Assembly (NCBI GenBank): GCA_021793855.1
Contig: JAJYRY010000037.1
Span: 1 to 9,048 of the forward strand
Origin: Thermoplasmata archaeon
Lineage (GTDB): Archaea; Thermoplasmatota; Thermoplasmata; Thermoplasmatales; GCA-001856825
Direction of reading: 5' to 3'
DNA length: 9,048 nt
The notes under the pieces are model-generated. The model was not told the DNA's origin and searched no databases. It saw only the letters and a list, made by a program, of their open reading frames with translations. The position numbers and the translations under genes are program-made. The stretch's first letter is position 1. The number at the start of each line of letters is the position of its first letter. Of the stretch, positions 1-5,707 are shown piece after piece.

Positions 1-23
1 GCGGTGTCCAGAAAGAACTTCAT
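1..23 (-). CDS. tal: Transaldolase / fructose-6-phosphate aldolase family protein, first 7 codons only
   Basis: Only the N-terminus is inside the window. The ATG at 21-23 (minus strand) reads MKFFLDTA with the last codon cut by the window edge. This is the typical beta-strand 1 opening of small archaeal transaldolases and fructose-6-phosphate aldolases, where the Asp belongs to the active site. The ATG overlaps the TGA of the transketolase C subunit (ATGA), so translation is probably coupled. Transaldolase moves a dihydroxyacetone unit between sugar phosphates and is a natural partner of the transketolase encoded just upstream. The same order, two transketolase halves then transaldolase, is what I recall for Thermoplasma acidophilum. 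The identification rests on eight residues plus context, so aldolase versus transaldolase activity cannot be settled here. Confidence 0.72.
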
Positions 24-1000
24 TTATTCACCTTCATTATTTCTTCCACACTATTTACGATTCCCATCGGGTTCAGACTATACTTATCCATCAATTCCCA
101 CGACTTTCCAGATTCTCCAAATGTGTCGTTGACTCCTAGCCTCTTGACTTGTACTGGATAACTTTCGGTTACAACTTCGCTGACCCTGCTGCCGAGGCCG
201 TTGTAGATGCTATGCTCTTCTGCGGTAACTATTCTTCCAGTTTCCCTTGCGGCCTTCACTACTGAGTCCCTGTCAATGGGTTTAATCGTCGCCATGTTCA
301 GTACTCTTGCTGATATTCCTACTTGTTTCAGGTGGTTCGAGGCGATCTTTGCAGCTGCGACAAGAATTCCCGTTGCCATTATCGTAACGTCATCTCCATC
401 AGTAATAGTTTCTGCCTTGCCATACCTGAAAGTATCTGAGTCGTGTATAACCGGGACCTTCTCTCTTGATAGCCGCACGTAAAAGGGTCCCCTGTTCTCA
501 TACACATATCTGATTATCTGTTCTGTTTCTCTCGCGTCTGCTGGCACAAGCACCCTCATCCTTGGTAGGCCTGACATCAACCCGATGTCCTCAAGCATCT
601 GGTGTGTAGCTCCATCCTCTCCTACTGTCAGTCCTGCGTGAGTTGCCACTATCCTGACGTCGCTATCTGCGTAGCATACACTCTGCCGCACGAAATCATA
701 TGCTCTGCCCGTCGCAAATATCGCGAAGGAAGAAACGAATACTTTTTTACCCGTCCATGAGAGACCTGATGCAACGCCCATCATGTTGTTTTCGGAAATT
801 CCGACATTGAAAAATCTGTCTGGATATTTTTTCTGGAACATTGATGTGTGAGTTGAAGTGGAAAGATCTGCGTCCAGAACTACCACATTCTTGTCCATGC
901 CAATCGAGACGAGCGTGCTTCCATACGCCTCTCTGACGCTCTTCTTATCCAGCTTATTGATTAGATCCGGGAGCCAGGAAAGCTCATTTGACATCATCAT
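20..1000 (-). CDS. Transketolase, C-terminal subunit (Pyr and C-terminal domains)
   Basis: This is the second half of a split transketolase, the thiamine-diphosphate enzyme that transfers two-carbon ketol units between sugar phosphates in the cytoplasm. The 326-residue product holds the pyrimidine-binding domain (about 20-185) and the C-terminal transketolase domain (about 200-320). E70 in VGISENNMMG matches the family glutamate that activates the cofactor. THAGLTVGEDGATHQ (120-134) is the conserved substrate-side segment, and EEHSIYNGLGS (261-271) is typical of the C domain. It starts 2 nt after the stop of the N subunit, at three consecutive ATG codons (992-1000), so the exact first Met is uncertain; a GAGG lies about 10 nt before the first one. 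It must pair with the upstream N subunit, which supplies the diphosphate-binding domain. A 1-deoxyxylulose-5-phosphate synthase-like role is unlikely because the halves match transketolase. Confidence 0.95.
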   Translation of the reverse strand: MMMSNELSWLPDLINKLDKKSVREAYGSTLVSIGMDKNVVVLDADLSTSTHTSMFQKKYPDRFFNVGISENNMMGVASGLSWTGKKVFVSSFAIFATGRAYDFVRQSVCYADSDVRIVATHAGLTVGEDGATHQMLEDIGLMSGLPRMRVLVPADARETEQIIRYVYENRGPFYVRLSREKVPVIHDSDTFRYGKAETITDGDDVTIMATGILVAAAKIASNHLKQVGISARVLNMATIKPIDRDSVVKAARETGRIVTAEEHSIYNGLGSRVSEVVTESYPVQVKRLGVNDTFGESGKSWELMDKYSLNPMGIVNSVEEIMKVNK

Positions 1001-1002
1001 GG

Positions 1003-1827
1003 TTACATCGCCTCTATGTCCCTGAGGGCCTCGTTCAGTTTCTCTTCATTGGGCACGGGCTTTCCGTGATATTCTGGGTTGTTTTCCATGAACTTTACAC
1101 CTTTTCCCTTGACCGTCTTTGCGATTATCATCTTTGGGCCCTCTACCTTCTTCGCCCATTCGACTGCCCTGGCTATTTCATCGAACGAGTGACCATTTAT
1201 GGTAGTGGAAGCCCAACCGAATGAAGTGAACTTAGCCTCCAGGTCACCAAGTGTCAATATTTCCTCAGTGAACCCATCCAGCTGTATCATATTCCTATCG
1301 AGGAAAACGATGAGATTTGATAACTTTAGGTGAGCAGCAGACAGTGCTGCCTCCCATATGCTTCCTTCATCGGCCTCACCGTCCCCTATGACGGCGTAAA
1401 CCCTGTAGTTCTTCTTATCTATCCTTGCGGCTAAAGCAAGCCCAACTGCATTGCTTAGGCCCTGACCGAGTGATCCGGCGGTTATGTCTACGCCCGGAAC
1501 GTGATTTACCACATGCCCCTGGAGCAGTGAACTTATTTTCCTAAAACCGCGGAGAAGACTCTTATCGAAAAATCCCTTGGTCGCAAGAACTGAATAGAGT
1601 GCAGGCGTTGCGTGTCCCTTTGAGAGAACGAATCTATCTCTATCAGGCCAGTTAGGATTCGCTGGATCTACATTCAATTCCCTGAAATATAGATAAGTGA
1701 GGATTTCCGTTACGCTTAAAGATCCGCCAGGATGACCGCTCTTTGCCTCAAAAGTCATTTTTACAATGGATTTTCTAACTTCTTTTGCTATAAATTCTAG
1801 ATTCTCCGATTGCACGGAACCTTGCAC
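1003..1827 (-). CDS. Transketolase, N-terminal subunit (thiamine-diphosphate PP domain)
   Basis: This 274-residue protein is the cofactor diphosphate-binding half of a two-gene transketolase. Visible family landmarks are SGHPGGSLS (30-38), KGHATPALY (70-78), the cofactor loop TAGSLGQGLSNAVG, and the thiamine-diphosphate motif from GDG (148-150) to N179, which binds Mg2+ and the diphosphate, followed by IQLDG. The C subunit starts 2 nt downstream, so the two are surely co-transcribed and probably made in equal amounts. The start is a GTG at 1825-1827: the upstream frame has a TAA and no ATG. A second GTG at 1813-1815 (residue 5) is an alternative. A box A, CTTTATATAAG, at 1877-1887 on this strand predicts a transcript start near 1857 and a leader of about 30 nt. 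Two out-of-frame ATGs lie in that leader. Confidence 0.95.
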   Translation of the reverse strand: MQGSVQSENLEFIAKEVRKSIVKMTFEAKSGHPGGSLSVTEILTYLYFRELNVDPANPNWPDRDRFVLSKGHATPALYSVLATKGFFDKSLLRGFRKISSLLQGHVVNHVPGVDITAGSLGQGLSNAVGLALAARIDKKNYRVYAVIGDGEADEGSIWEAALSAAHLKLSNLIVFLDRNMIQLDGFTEEILTLGDLEAKFTSFGWASTTINGHSFDEIARAVEWAKKVEGPKMIIAKTVKGKGVKFMENNPEYHGKPVPNEEKLNEALRDIEAM

Positions 1828-1876
1828 GTTCCCAAATCGGCATCCATCTTATTCAATTTTTTGTAAGAGAGCGGTA

Positions 1877-1887
1877 CTTATATAAAG
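1877..1887 (-). promoter_or_regulatory. Box A (TATA) of the transketolase/transaldolase operon
   Basis: CTTTATATAAG on the minus strand is a near-ideal archaeal TATA box. With the usual spacing of about 25 nt, transcription would begin near 1857, giving a leader of about 30 nt before the GTG start at 1827. The core TTATATAA is itself palindromic, so orientation is inferred from the downstream gene. Confidence 0.6.
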
Positions 1888-2042
1888 GCATCATAGTATT
1901 ATTGCCATTAGCTTTCTATTTAAATAAAGAATATTTATATAATTCAAAAAGACATTTGATATCGCACGTGGGAGCCGATTTATGAGGACTTAAATTATAA
2001 TAATAAATTGACCATTATTTAACTGAATCAAATAAACTAGTC

Positions 2043-2064
2043 AAATAGTAGAATTCTTCTATTT
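2043..2064. repeat. 22-bp imperfect palindrome, candidate operator of the regulator gene
   Basis: The 11-nt arms AAATAGTAGAA and TTCTTCTATTT are reverse complements with one mismatched pair (2049/2058), centred between 2053 and 2054. It ends 6 nt before the ATG at 2071 and abuts or overlaps every plausible core promoter of the regulator. Members of the DtxR/MntR family bind palindromes of about this size and often repress their own gene, so autoregulation is the simplest reading. That binding is inference. Confidence 0.5.
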
Positions 2065-2070
2065 ATATTT

Positions 2071-2502
2071 ATGCGAAAAAGGGTAATATTCCCTAAAATA
2101 TTTAGGTCTGTGAAAACGAACGAGGATAGGGAGAAATATCTCGAATCCATCGATCATTTCATAAAGGAACATGGATACGCACGACCTCTAGAGATTGCAG
2201 AGTTCTTGAAAGTGACACCTGCTTCCGTATCGCAGATGTTGAGCAAACTGGCAGATGATGGACTTATAAACTACCAGAAATATAGAGGGATGACGCTTTC
2301 AGACAAAGGAAAAAAACTTCTTGACAGCCTGAGCAAGAAGGAGAGTTCCATTTATGAACTTTTGAAACTGATGGGATGCGACGAAGAAACGGCTAAAGAA
2401 AGAGCTTGCTTTTTTGAGCACTTCATTGATGAAGATCTGTCTGAAAAAATGAGGTCTTTCACAAACAAAGTGAAAGAGAGCAAACTTAAACTTCCAGCAT
2501 AA
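2071..2502 (+). CDS. DtxR/MntR-family winged-helix transcription regulator with altered metal site
   Basis: The 143-residue protein has the DtxR/MntR layout. A winged helix spans about 23-80, with EIAEFLKVTPASVSQMLSKL as the helix-turn-helix and YQKYRGMTLSDKGKKL as the wing, close to MntR. A dimerisation helical domain follows (about 90-143) and there is no SH3-like third domain, as in MntR-type members. C113, E116 and H117 in ACFFEH match the DtxR metal ligands C102, E105 and H106. However, K22 sits where DtxR has M10 and MntR D8, and E91 falls near the usual histidine (DtxR H79). Metal sensing may therefore be changed or lost. The ATG at 2071 gives an N-terminus about 14 residues longer than usual; a GTG at 2110-2112 (residue 14) would give a typical length. 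Palindromes at 2043-2064 and 2092-2106 suggest autoregulation. The target and the metal are unknown. Confidence 0.85.
   Translation: MRKRVIFPKIFRSVKTNEDREKYLESIDHFIKEHGYARPLEIAEFLKVTPASVSQMLSKLADDGLINYQKYRGMTLSDKGKKLLDSLSKKESSIYELLKLMGCDEETAKERACFFEHFIDEDLSEKMRSFTNKVKESKLKLPA
2092..2106. repeat. 15-bp perfect palindrome inside the first codons of the regulator
   Basis: CCTAAA and TTTAGG are perfect reverse complements around the 3-nt centre ATA. If translation begins at the GTG at 2110, this site is in the leader or at the transcript start from the TTTATATTT box at 2062-2070, not in the coding sequence. The half sites recall the CCTAA/TTAGG arms of DtxR-type iron boxes, although here they point the other way round. 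An operator role is inference. Confidence 0.4.
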
Positions 2503-2738
2503 AAACGTATCTTTCCACTGGTCGCATTTACGAGATCAGATTGAAGAAATAGCTTTAGCTCTTTACAGGTATGACTGAAAGGTTGTCATTCAATTTCCGT
2601 CATTGTGTGTCAGAATCATATGAGATTAACAAAGCGGAACGGACCCTAAAGGATCGACTAGAATTGTTCCGATGAAGGTTCACTGATACTATTCATTTTG
2701 TCTAAATTTTCATAAATAGACTAAACTCCTAATCACTC

Positions 2739-2747
2739 TTTTATAAT
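2739..2747 (+). promoter_or_regulatory. Box A (TATA) of citrate synthase
   Basis: TTTTATAAT sits 29-37 nt before the ATG. The usual spacing puts the transcript start near 2768, leaving a leader of under 10 nt. An alternative box, CATAAATAG at 2711-2719, would give a leader of about 35 nt that contains the whole ribosome binding site. Confidence 0.5.
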
Positions 2748-2748
2748 C

Positions 2749-2760
2749 GTTAGATCTAAC
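2749..2760. promoter_or_regulatory. 12-bp perfect palindrome between TATA box and start of citrate synthase
   Basis: GTTAGATCTAAC is a perfect palindrome placed directly downstream of the TATA box, where a bound repressor would block transcription. It resembles the GTTAG..CTAAC core of DtxR-type boxes, and a DtxR-like gene ends just upstream. A role as operator is a hypothesis; a 12-bp palindrome can occur by chance in AT-rich DNA. Confidence 0.35.
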
Positions 2761-2766
2761 ATTTAT

Positions 2767-2772
2767 GTGATC
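2767..2772 (+). promoter_or_regulatory. Shine-Dalgarno site of citrate synthase
   Basis: GTGATC is complementary to the GATCAC of the archaeal 16S rRNA tail and ends 3 nt before the ATG at 2776. It supports that start. If transcription really begins near 2768, the site would lie at the very 5' end of the message. Confidence 0.5.
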
Positions 2773-2775
2773 TAA

Positions 2776-3933
2776 ATGTTGACTCAAAAACCCACCATAA
2801 ATTATGGGTTAGAAGGGATTTATGTTGATGAGAGTGCCATATCAAAAGTAGACGGTCAAAACGGAAGATTGTGGTACAGAGGTTATTCAATTGAGGAACT
2901 TGCAGATAAGTCAAACTTCGAAGAGGTCTCTTATCTCCTGATTTACGGGAAACTTCCGACTAAGACAGAATTTGACGAATTTGTCATGAAACTGAAAGAT
3001 AGGACAGGCCTCCCAGATGAGGTGAAAAGGGTCATAAGAAAAATGGCACCCATTGCACACCCTATGGACATTATGAGAACTGCAACATCGATGTTGGTAA
3101 TGTACGACAAGGACCCTAACAACAGGGACCTTGAATCAACAGTCGACAAGATCATAACTCTGCTTGCAAAACTTCCAAGCATCGCGGCTGCAATCGGAAG
3201 ATTCAGAGAAAAGAAAAGGTACATAGAACCGGACAGTTCGCTGAACCTGTCCGAGAATTTTTTGTACATGTTGACTGGAAGAAGGCCAAACAAGTTCGAA
3301 GGCAAACTCATTGACCTGATGTTCATCCTTCACGCTGAACACAGCACCAATGCATCAACCTTTTCCGTTCTAGTCACCGCTTCAACCCTAGCAGACGTTT
3401 ATGCCGCAACAACAACGGGTATCGGAACTCTGAAAGGACCACTCCACGGAGGTGCCGATGAGGCGGCCCTGAACATGATCAAAGCAATAGGAGACCCCGA
3501 CAACACAGAGAAGTACATAGAGGAAGCACTCGAAGGAAAGCAGAAAATCATGGGATTCGGTCACAGGGTGTACAAAGCATATGATCCGAGGGCAAAGCTG
3601 GTTAGAAGTTACCTTGAGGAGAGCCTGATCAAGGAACCTACTGACGAAGTCAGGAGACTCCTTCAGATTGCCCTCAGGGCCGAGAAACTTATGATAGAAA
3701 AGCTTGGAAAATCAAAGGGAATATGGCCAAACATTGATTTCTTAGCTGGTCCACTCTACAGAGTACTGGGCATAGACAGCAAACTCTTCACTCCGATATT
3801 CGTAGCGTCGCGGATGTCTGGCTGGGGATCACACATAGTCGAATACTGGAACAACAACAAACTCGTGAGACCTTTAGAGTACTATACCGGTCCACTCGAT
3901 GTACCCTACAAACCTATCGAGTTAAGACAATAG
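2776..3933 (+). CDS. gltA: Citrate synthase
   Basis: The enzyme condenses oxaloacetate with acetyl-CoA to citrate in the cytoplasm, the entry step of the citric acid cycle. The 385-residue length matches the compact archaeal/Gram-positive type, about 384 in Thermoplasma, rather than the longer hexameric bacterial form. Family landmarks are GLEGIYVDES near the N-terminus, WYRGYSIEEL (33-42), HAEHSTNAST (186-195), GPLHGGADEA (221-230) and GFGHRVYKAYDPRA (260-273). The catalytic triad corresponds to H224, H263 and D321 (NIDF), and R264 follows the second His. The ATG is supported by GTGATC just upstream. It faces malate dehydrogenase, the source of oxaloacetate, in a convergent layout. Some archaeal homologues also accept propionyl-CoA, so a methylcitrate side activity cannot be ruled out. 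A palindrome in the promoter suggests a repressor. Confidence 0.97.
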   Translation: MLTQKPTINYGLEGIYVDESAISKVDGQNGRLWYRGYSIEELADKSNFEEVSYLLIYGKLPTKTEFDEFVMKLKDRTGLPDEVKRVIRKMAPIAHPMDIMRTATSMLVMYDKDPNNRDLESTVDKIITLLAKLPSIAAAIGRFREKKRYIEPDSSLNLSENFLYMLTGRRPNKFEGKLIDLMFILHAEHSTNASTFSVLVTASTLADVYAATTTGIGTLKGPLHGGADEAALNMIKAIGDPDNTEKYIEEALEGKQKIMGFGHRVYKAYDPRAKLVRSYLEESLIKEPTDEVRRLLQIALRAEKLMIEKLGKSKGIWPNIDFLAGPLYRVLGIDSKLFTPIFVASRMSGWGSHIVEYWNNNKLVRPLEYYTGPLDVPYKPIELRQ

Positions 3934-3996
3934 AAAGATTTCCAATTAGATTACCACAACTGACTAGCAACACTCGACATAAACACAATTAGAGGA

Positions 3997-4006
3997 TTTT
4001 CTTTCT
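3997..4006 (+). terminator. Possible T-rich terminator of citrate synthase
   Basis: TTTTCTTTCT lies about 65 nt after the citrate synthase stop. Archaeal RNA polymerase can stop at T-rich tracts without a hairpin, and the position in the convergent gap fits. The tract is interrupted, so this is weak. Confidence 0.3.
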
Positions 4007-4042
4007 CAATGAAATGCTCGAAATAAATAGCGAAGATATTCT

Positions 4043-4068
4043 AAAAAATGAGAAAAGATTTTGAAAAA
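4043..4068 (-). terminator. Oligo-T terminator region of malate dehydrogenase
   Basis: On the minus strand three T-runs of 5, 4 and 6 nt (4064-4068, 4053-4056, 4043-4048) follow the malate dehydrogenase stop within 50 nt. Serial oligo-T tracts are the standard archaeal intrinsic terminator. No strong hairpin is visible. Confidence 0.55.
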
Positions 4069-4087
4069 TGAAGAAGAGGATGGATGC

Positions 4088-5059
4088 TCAAATGTGGAGG
4101 TATGCGTTGACTTTGTCGACGCTCTCTTTGACGTGACCAACGGTGACATCCCAGAGTTTTCTTTCATCTTCATTAAAAGACATTTTGTAAATTTGTTCCA
4201 CTCCGGACTTCCCAATCTTGATAGGCACTCCGACGAACAATCCATCTGCTCCATAGTACTTTCCAAGTTCTCCATCCAGTAAGACAGGAGACGTGACTAC
4301 CCTCTTCTTGTCCTTCAGAATCGATTCCACCATTACGGTTACTGCTACTCCCGGTGCGTAGTATGCGGATCCAGTCTTCAGGTAAGAGACAATTTCTCCC
4401 CCGCCGCCTCTAGTCCTTGTTACGATGGCGTCAATCTTCTCCTTTGGAAGAAGTTCTGTGATCGGTATTCCTCCAACAGTGCAGTACCTAACAAAAGGAA
4501 CCATGTCGTCCCCATGTCCTCCAATTACGAACGCGACCACGTCGTCGACGGACACTCCCAGTTCCTTGGCTACAAACGACCTGAACCTTCCGCTGTCTAG
4601 GGTACCACCCATTCCCATTATCTTGTGCTTCTTTGGAGAAATTGTCTTGTATGTTGCATAGGTCATTATATCCATTGGATTCGTCACAACGAGTATCGTT
4701 GCGTCCGGGGAGTATTTCTTTATGTTTTCTGCTGCGCTCTTTACGATATCCACATTCTTGTAAAGGAGGTCATCTCTACTCATCCCTGGCTTTCTGGCGA
4801 GCCCTGCAGTGATTACAACTACTTCTGAGTTCTTCAGATTCTCGTAGTTCTCTCCGTTAGGTCCTACAGTGTACCCTTCCATGAATGAATCTGAGCCCCA
4901 GTGAGGCATTGCTTCCATCATGTCGAGACTCTTTCCCTTTGCAACTCCATCAACTACATCGAACAGGTATATGTCCGCAAGTTCCCTGATTGCGATGTGT
5001 TCCGCGACCATTGCCCCCACTTGGCCGGCGCCTATTACAGAAACTTTTGGTAAAGACAT
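4088..5059 (-). CDS. mdh: Malate dehydrogenase (NAD-dependent, LDH-like fold)
   Basis: The enzyme interconverts malate and oxaloacetate with NAD(H) in the cytoplasm. The 323-residue protein has the Rossmann motif GAGQVG (10-15), and D34 at the end of strand 2 favours NAD over NADP. R89 in ARKPGMSR is the substrate-specificity position that is Arg in malate and Gln in lactate dehydrogenases, so malate is the substrate; R95 is the second loop arginine. D155 and R158 (GTLDSGRFR) and H182 (GGHGDDM) complete the catalytic relay and carboxylate binding. VTNPMD (125-130) is also conserved. The length and sequence fit the [LDH-like] MDH group common in archaea. A GTGATC ribosome site supports the ATG at 5059. 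It is convergent with citrate synthase and divergent from a tRNA gene, with T-runs after its stop. Confidence 0.96.
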   Translation of the reverse strand: MSLPKVSVIGAGQVGAMVAEHIAIRELADIYLFDVVDGVAKGKSLDMMEAMPHWGSDSFMEGYTVGPNGENYENLKNSEVVVITAGLARKPGMSRDDLLYKNVDIVKSAAENIKKYSPDATILVVTNPMDIMTYATYKTISPKKHKIMGMGGTLDSGRFRSFVAKELGVSVDDVVAFVIGGHGDDMVPFVRYCTVGGIPITELLPKEKIDAIVTRTRGGGGEIVSYLKTGSAYYAPGVAVTVMVESILKDKKRVVTSPVLLDGELGKYYGADGLFVGVPIKIGKSGVEQIYKMSFNEDERKLWDVTVGHVKESVDKVNAYLHI

Positions 5060-5063
5060 TTTA

Positions 5064-5069
5064 GATCAC
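5064..5069 (-). promoter_or_regulatory. Shine-Dalgarno site of malate dehydrogenase
   Basis: GTGATC on the minus strand ends 4 nt before the ATG at 5059 and matches the archaeal 16S tail. The same string precedes citrate synthase at nearly the same distance. Confidence 0.5.
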
Positions 5070-5113
5070 AATACTTAATCATAGAACAGTGCAAAAACCT
5101 TTCACTCTAAGGC

Positions 5114-5124
5114 AATAATTAAAA
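5114..5124. promoter_or_regulatory. AT-rich core possibly shared by the tRNA-Arg and malate dehydrogenase promoters
   Basis: AATAATTAAAA lies about 30 nt before the tRNA on the plus strand, predicting a transcript start near 5144 and a 5' leader of a few nt. On the minus strand the same bases read TTTTAATTATT, giving a start near 5094 and a malate dehydrogenase leader of about 35 nt. No other good TATA is visible for either gene. Confidence 0.4.
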
Positions 5125-5149
5125 CGTGGAAAATATACGGAAGATGCAA

Positions 5150-5224
5150 GGGCGCATGGCCTAGTTTGGATAGGGCAATGGCCTCCTAAGCCATAGGTCG
5201 AGGGTTCAAATCCCTCTGCGCCCG
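5150..5224 (+). tRNA. tRNA-Arg (anticodon CCU)
   Basis: The cloverleaf folds completely. The acceptor stem is GGGCGCA (5150-5156) with TGCGCCC (5217-5223), and the D stem GCCT pairs with GGGC (5159-5162 with 5173-5176). The anticodon stem ATGGC pairs with GCCAT (5178-5182 with 5190-5194) around the loop CTCCTAA, with the anticodon CCT at 5185-5187. The T stem GAGGG pairs with CCCTC around TTCAAAT. The discriminator is G5224. No intron is present and CCA is not encoded. It reads AGG codons, which are frequent in the neighbouring genes. Confidence 0.97.
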
Positions 5225-5458
5225 TATAGTTCCGTTCATCATCCACATGTTTTTGGACCCCCCTTTCATCTCTCTCTTCTCGTTGCGAAACAAGGAGGTA
5301 TGACCCTATCTCACTTCTTCAACATTGACCCTTTAGAGTTCTCTTTTCTTTAAACTACGGATTATCAGGATGCCAAAGATTGTTGCGCACTTCAACCTGA
5401 GACCCTTACCTGGGATGAGTTCAATGCAGTTCCAGATCTGCAAAGAGTACAGTAAGTA

Positions 5459-5467
5459 TTTTATTAT
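5459..5467 (+). promoter_or_regulatory. Box A (TATA) of the small SHOCT operon
   Basis: TTTTATTAT-like sequence about 50 nt before the ATG at 5513 predicts a transcript start near 5488. That leaves a leader of about 25 nt, which contains the strong ribosome binding site. Confidence 0.45.
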
Positions 5468-5499
5468 GTAACAATGAAGTTCACAATTAAATAGGAAAG

Positions 5500-5509
5500 G
5501 GAGGGTGAT
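5500..5509 (+). promoter_or_regulatory. Strong Shine-Dalgarno site of the 64-residue protein
   Basis: GGAGGGTGAT ends 3 nt before the ATG at 5513 and is the best ribosome binding site in the window. It is close to the full complement of the archaeal 16S tail. It is the main evidence that this small reading frame is translated. Confidence 0.75.
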
Positions 5510-5512
5510 TAC

Positions 5513-5707
5513 ATGGGCCAGAAAATCGAGGCGGAAGTCAAGCGGTTTTTCCCTAGATTTGGATATGACGGGCACTTGGACAAGTTCCCAGATGGAGCTA
5601 TTATTAATTTCAGGATTTCCAGGAATGTATTGGAAGAGCCAAAACCAGAAACCAAGAATGTAATACTAAGCTGGGATAGAGGAGATAGAAATGAACGGGA
5701 GAAATGA
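5513..5707 (+). CDS. Small soluble protein of unknown function (64 aa), first gene of the SHOCT operon
   Basis: I do not recognise a family. The 64-residue product is hydrophilic, has no signal peptide or membrane segment, and is rich in Lys, Arg, Glu and Asp. A basic-aromatic stretch (KRFFPRFGYDG, 10-20) precedes a predicted beta stretch (AIINFRISRNVL, 29-40). Translation is supported by an excellent Shine-Dalgarno site and a TATA box at proper distances. Its last 17 nt overlap the start of the next gene in another frame, so the two are probably translationally coupled and may work together. Codon use looks like the neighbours (AGG/AGA arginine). The opposite strand has an open frame over part of this region (5333-5575), but it lacks a ribosome site and spans the leader, so it is a shadow. 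Confidence 0.72.
   Translation: MGQKIEAEVKRFFPRFGYDGHLDKFPDGAIINFRISRNVLEEPKPETKNVILSWDRGDRNEREK

Larger units (their letters stand above)
1828..2070. other. Divergent intergenic region between transketolase and the DtxR-like regulator
   Basis: This AT-rich stretch contains at least two strong TATA-like sequences, one at 1877-1887 facing the transketolase genes and a second, TTTATATAA, at 1934-1942 that could fire either way. Weaker candidates facing the regulator are TTATTTAA at 2025-2032 and TTTATATTT at 2062-2070. The right end holds a 22-bp palindrome. No coding frame of note is present; the only ATG after the 1934 box on the plus strand at 1982 reads three codons before TAA. Confidence 0.6.
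2503..2775. other. Intergenic region before citrate synthase
   Basis: I see no gene here. An RNA-level inverted repeat, CGGAAC at 2635-2640 with GTTCCG at 2666-2671, could form a short stem around a 25-nt loop, but no T-run follows, so it is not a clear terminator. A second loose inverted repeat, GTCTA at 2700-2704 with TAGAC at 2717-2721, precedes the citrate synthase promoter. Confidence 0.5.
5225..5512. other. Intergenic region after tRNA-Arg; no convincing gene
   Basis: TTTTT at 5250-5254 followed by a pyrimidine-rich run to about 5281 may end the tRNA transcript. AAGGAGGT at 5293-5300 abuts an ATG at 5300 with no spacing; that frame stops after 17 codons (TAA 5351) and then stays open for another 33 codons to 5455, so it could be a relic. 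A different frame gives a 33-codon stretch from 5370 to 5471. Neither resembles a family I know. The right end holds the promoter of the next operon. Confidence 0.45.

Noticed and set aside
207..482. Plus-strand open frame of 91 codons
   Set aside because: It lies wholly inside the transketolase C subunit on the other strand and has no family features; it is a shadow frame.
2766..2776. Shared string TGTGATCTAA just upstream of both citrate synthase and malate dehydrogenase (5061-5070, minus), looking like a common operator
   Set aside because: GTGATC is complementary to the archaeal 16S rRNA tail and sits at ribosome-site distance in both genes, so a Shine-Dalgarno site explains it without a shared regulator.
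2943..3326. Minus-strand open frame of 127 codons
   Set aside because: It is antisense to citrate synthase, whose catalytic motifs are intact, and has no promoter or ribosome site.
4006..4275. Open frames on both strands over the 3' end of malate dehydrogenase (also 4061-4282 plus)
   Set aside because: They overlap the well-supported dehydrogenase C-terminus and have low-complexity Ser/Phe-rich products from the T-rich terminator.
5333..5575. Minus-strand open frame of 80 codons across the SHOCT operon promoter
   Set aside because: It runs antisense through a strong Shine-Dalgarno site and leader, and its own start lacks a ribosome site.
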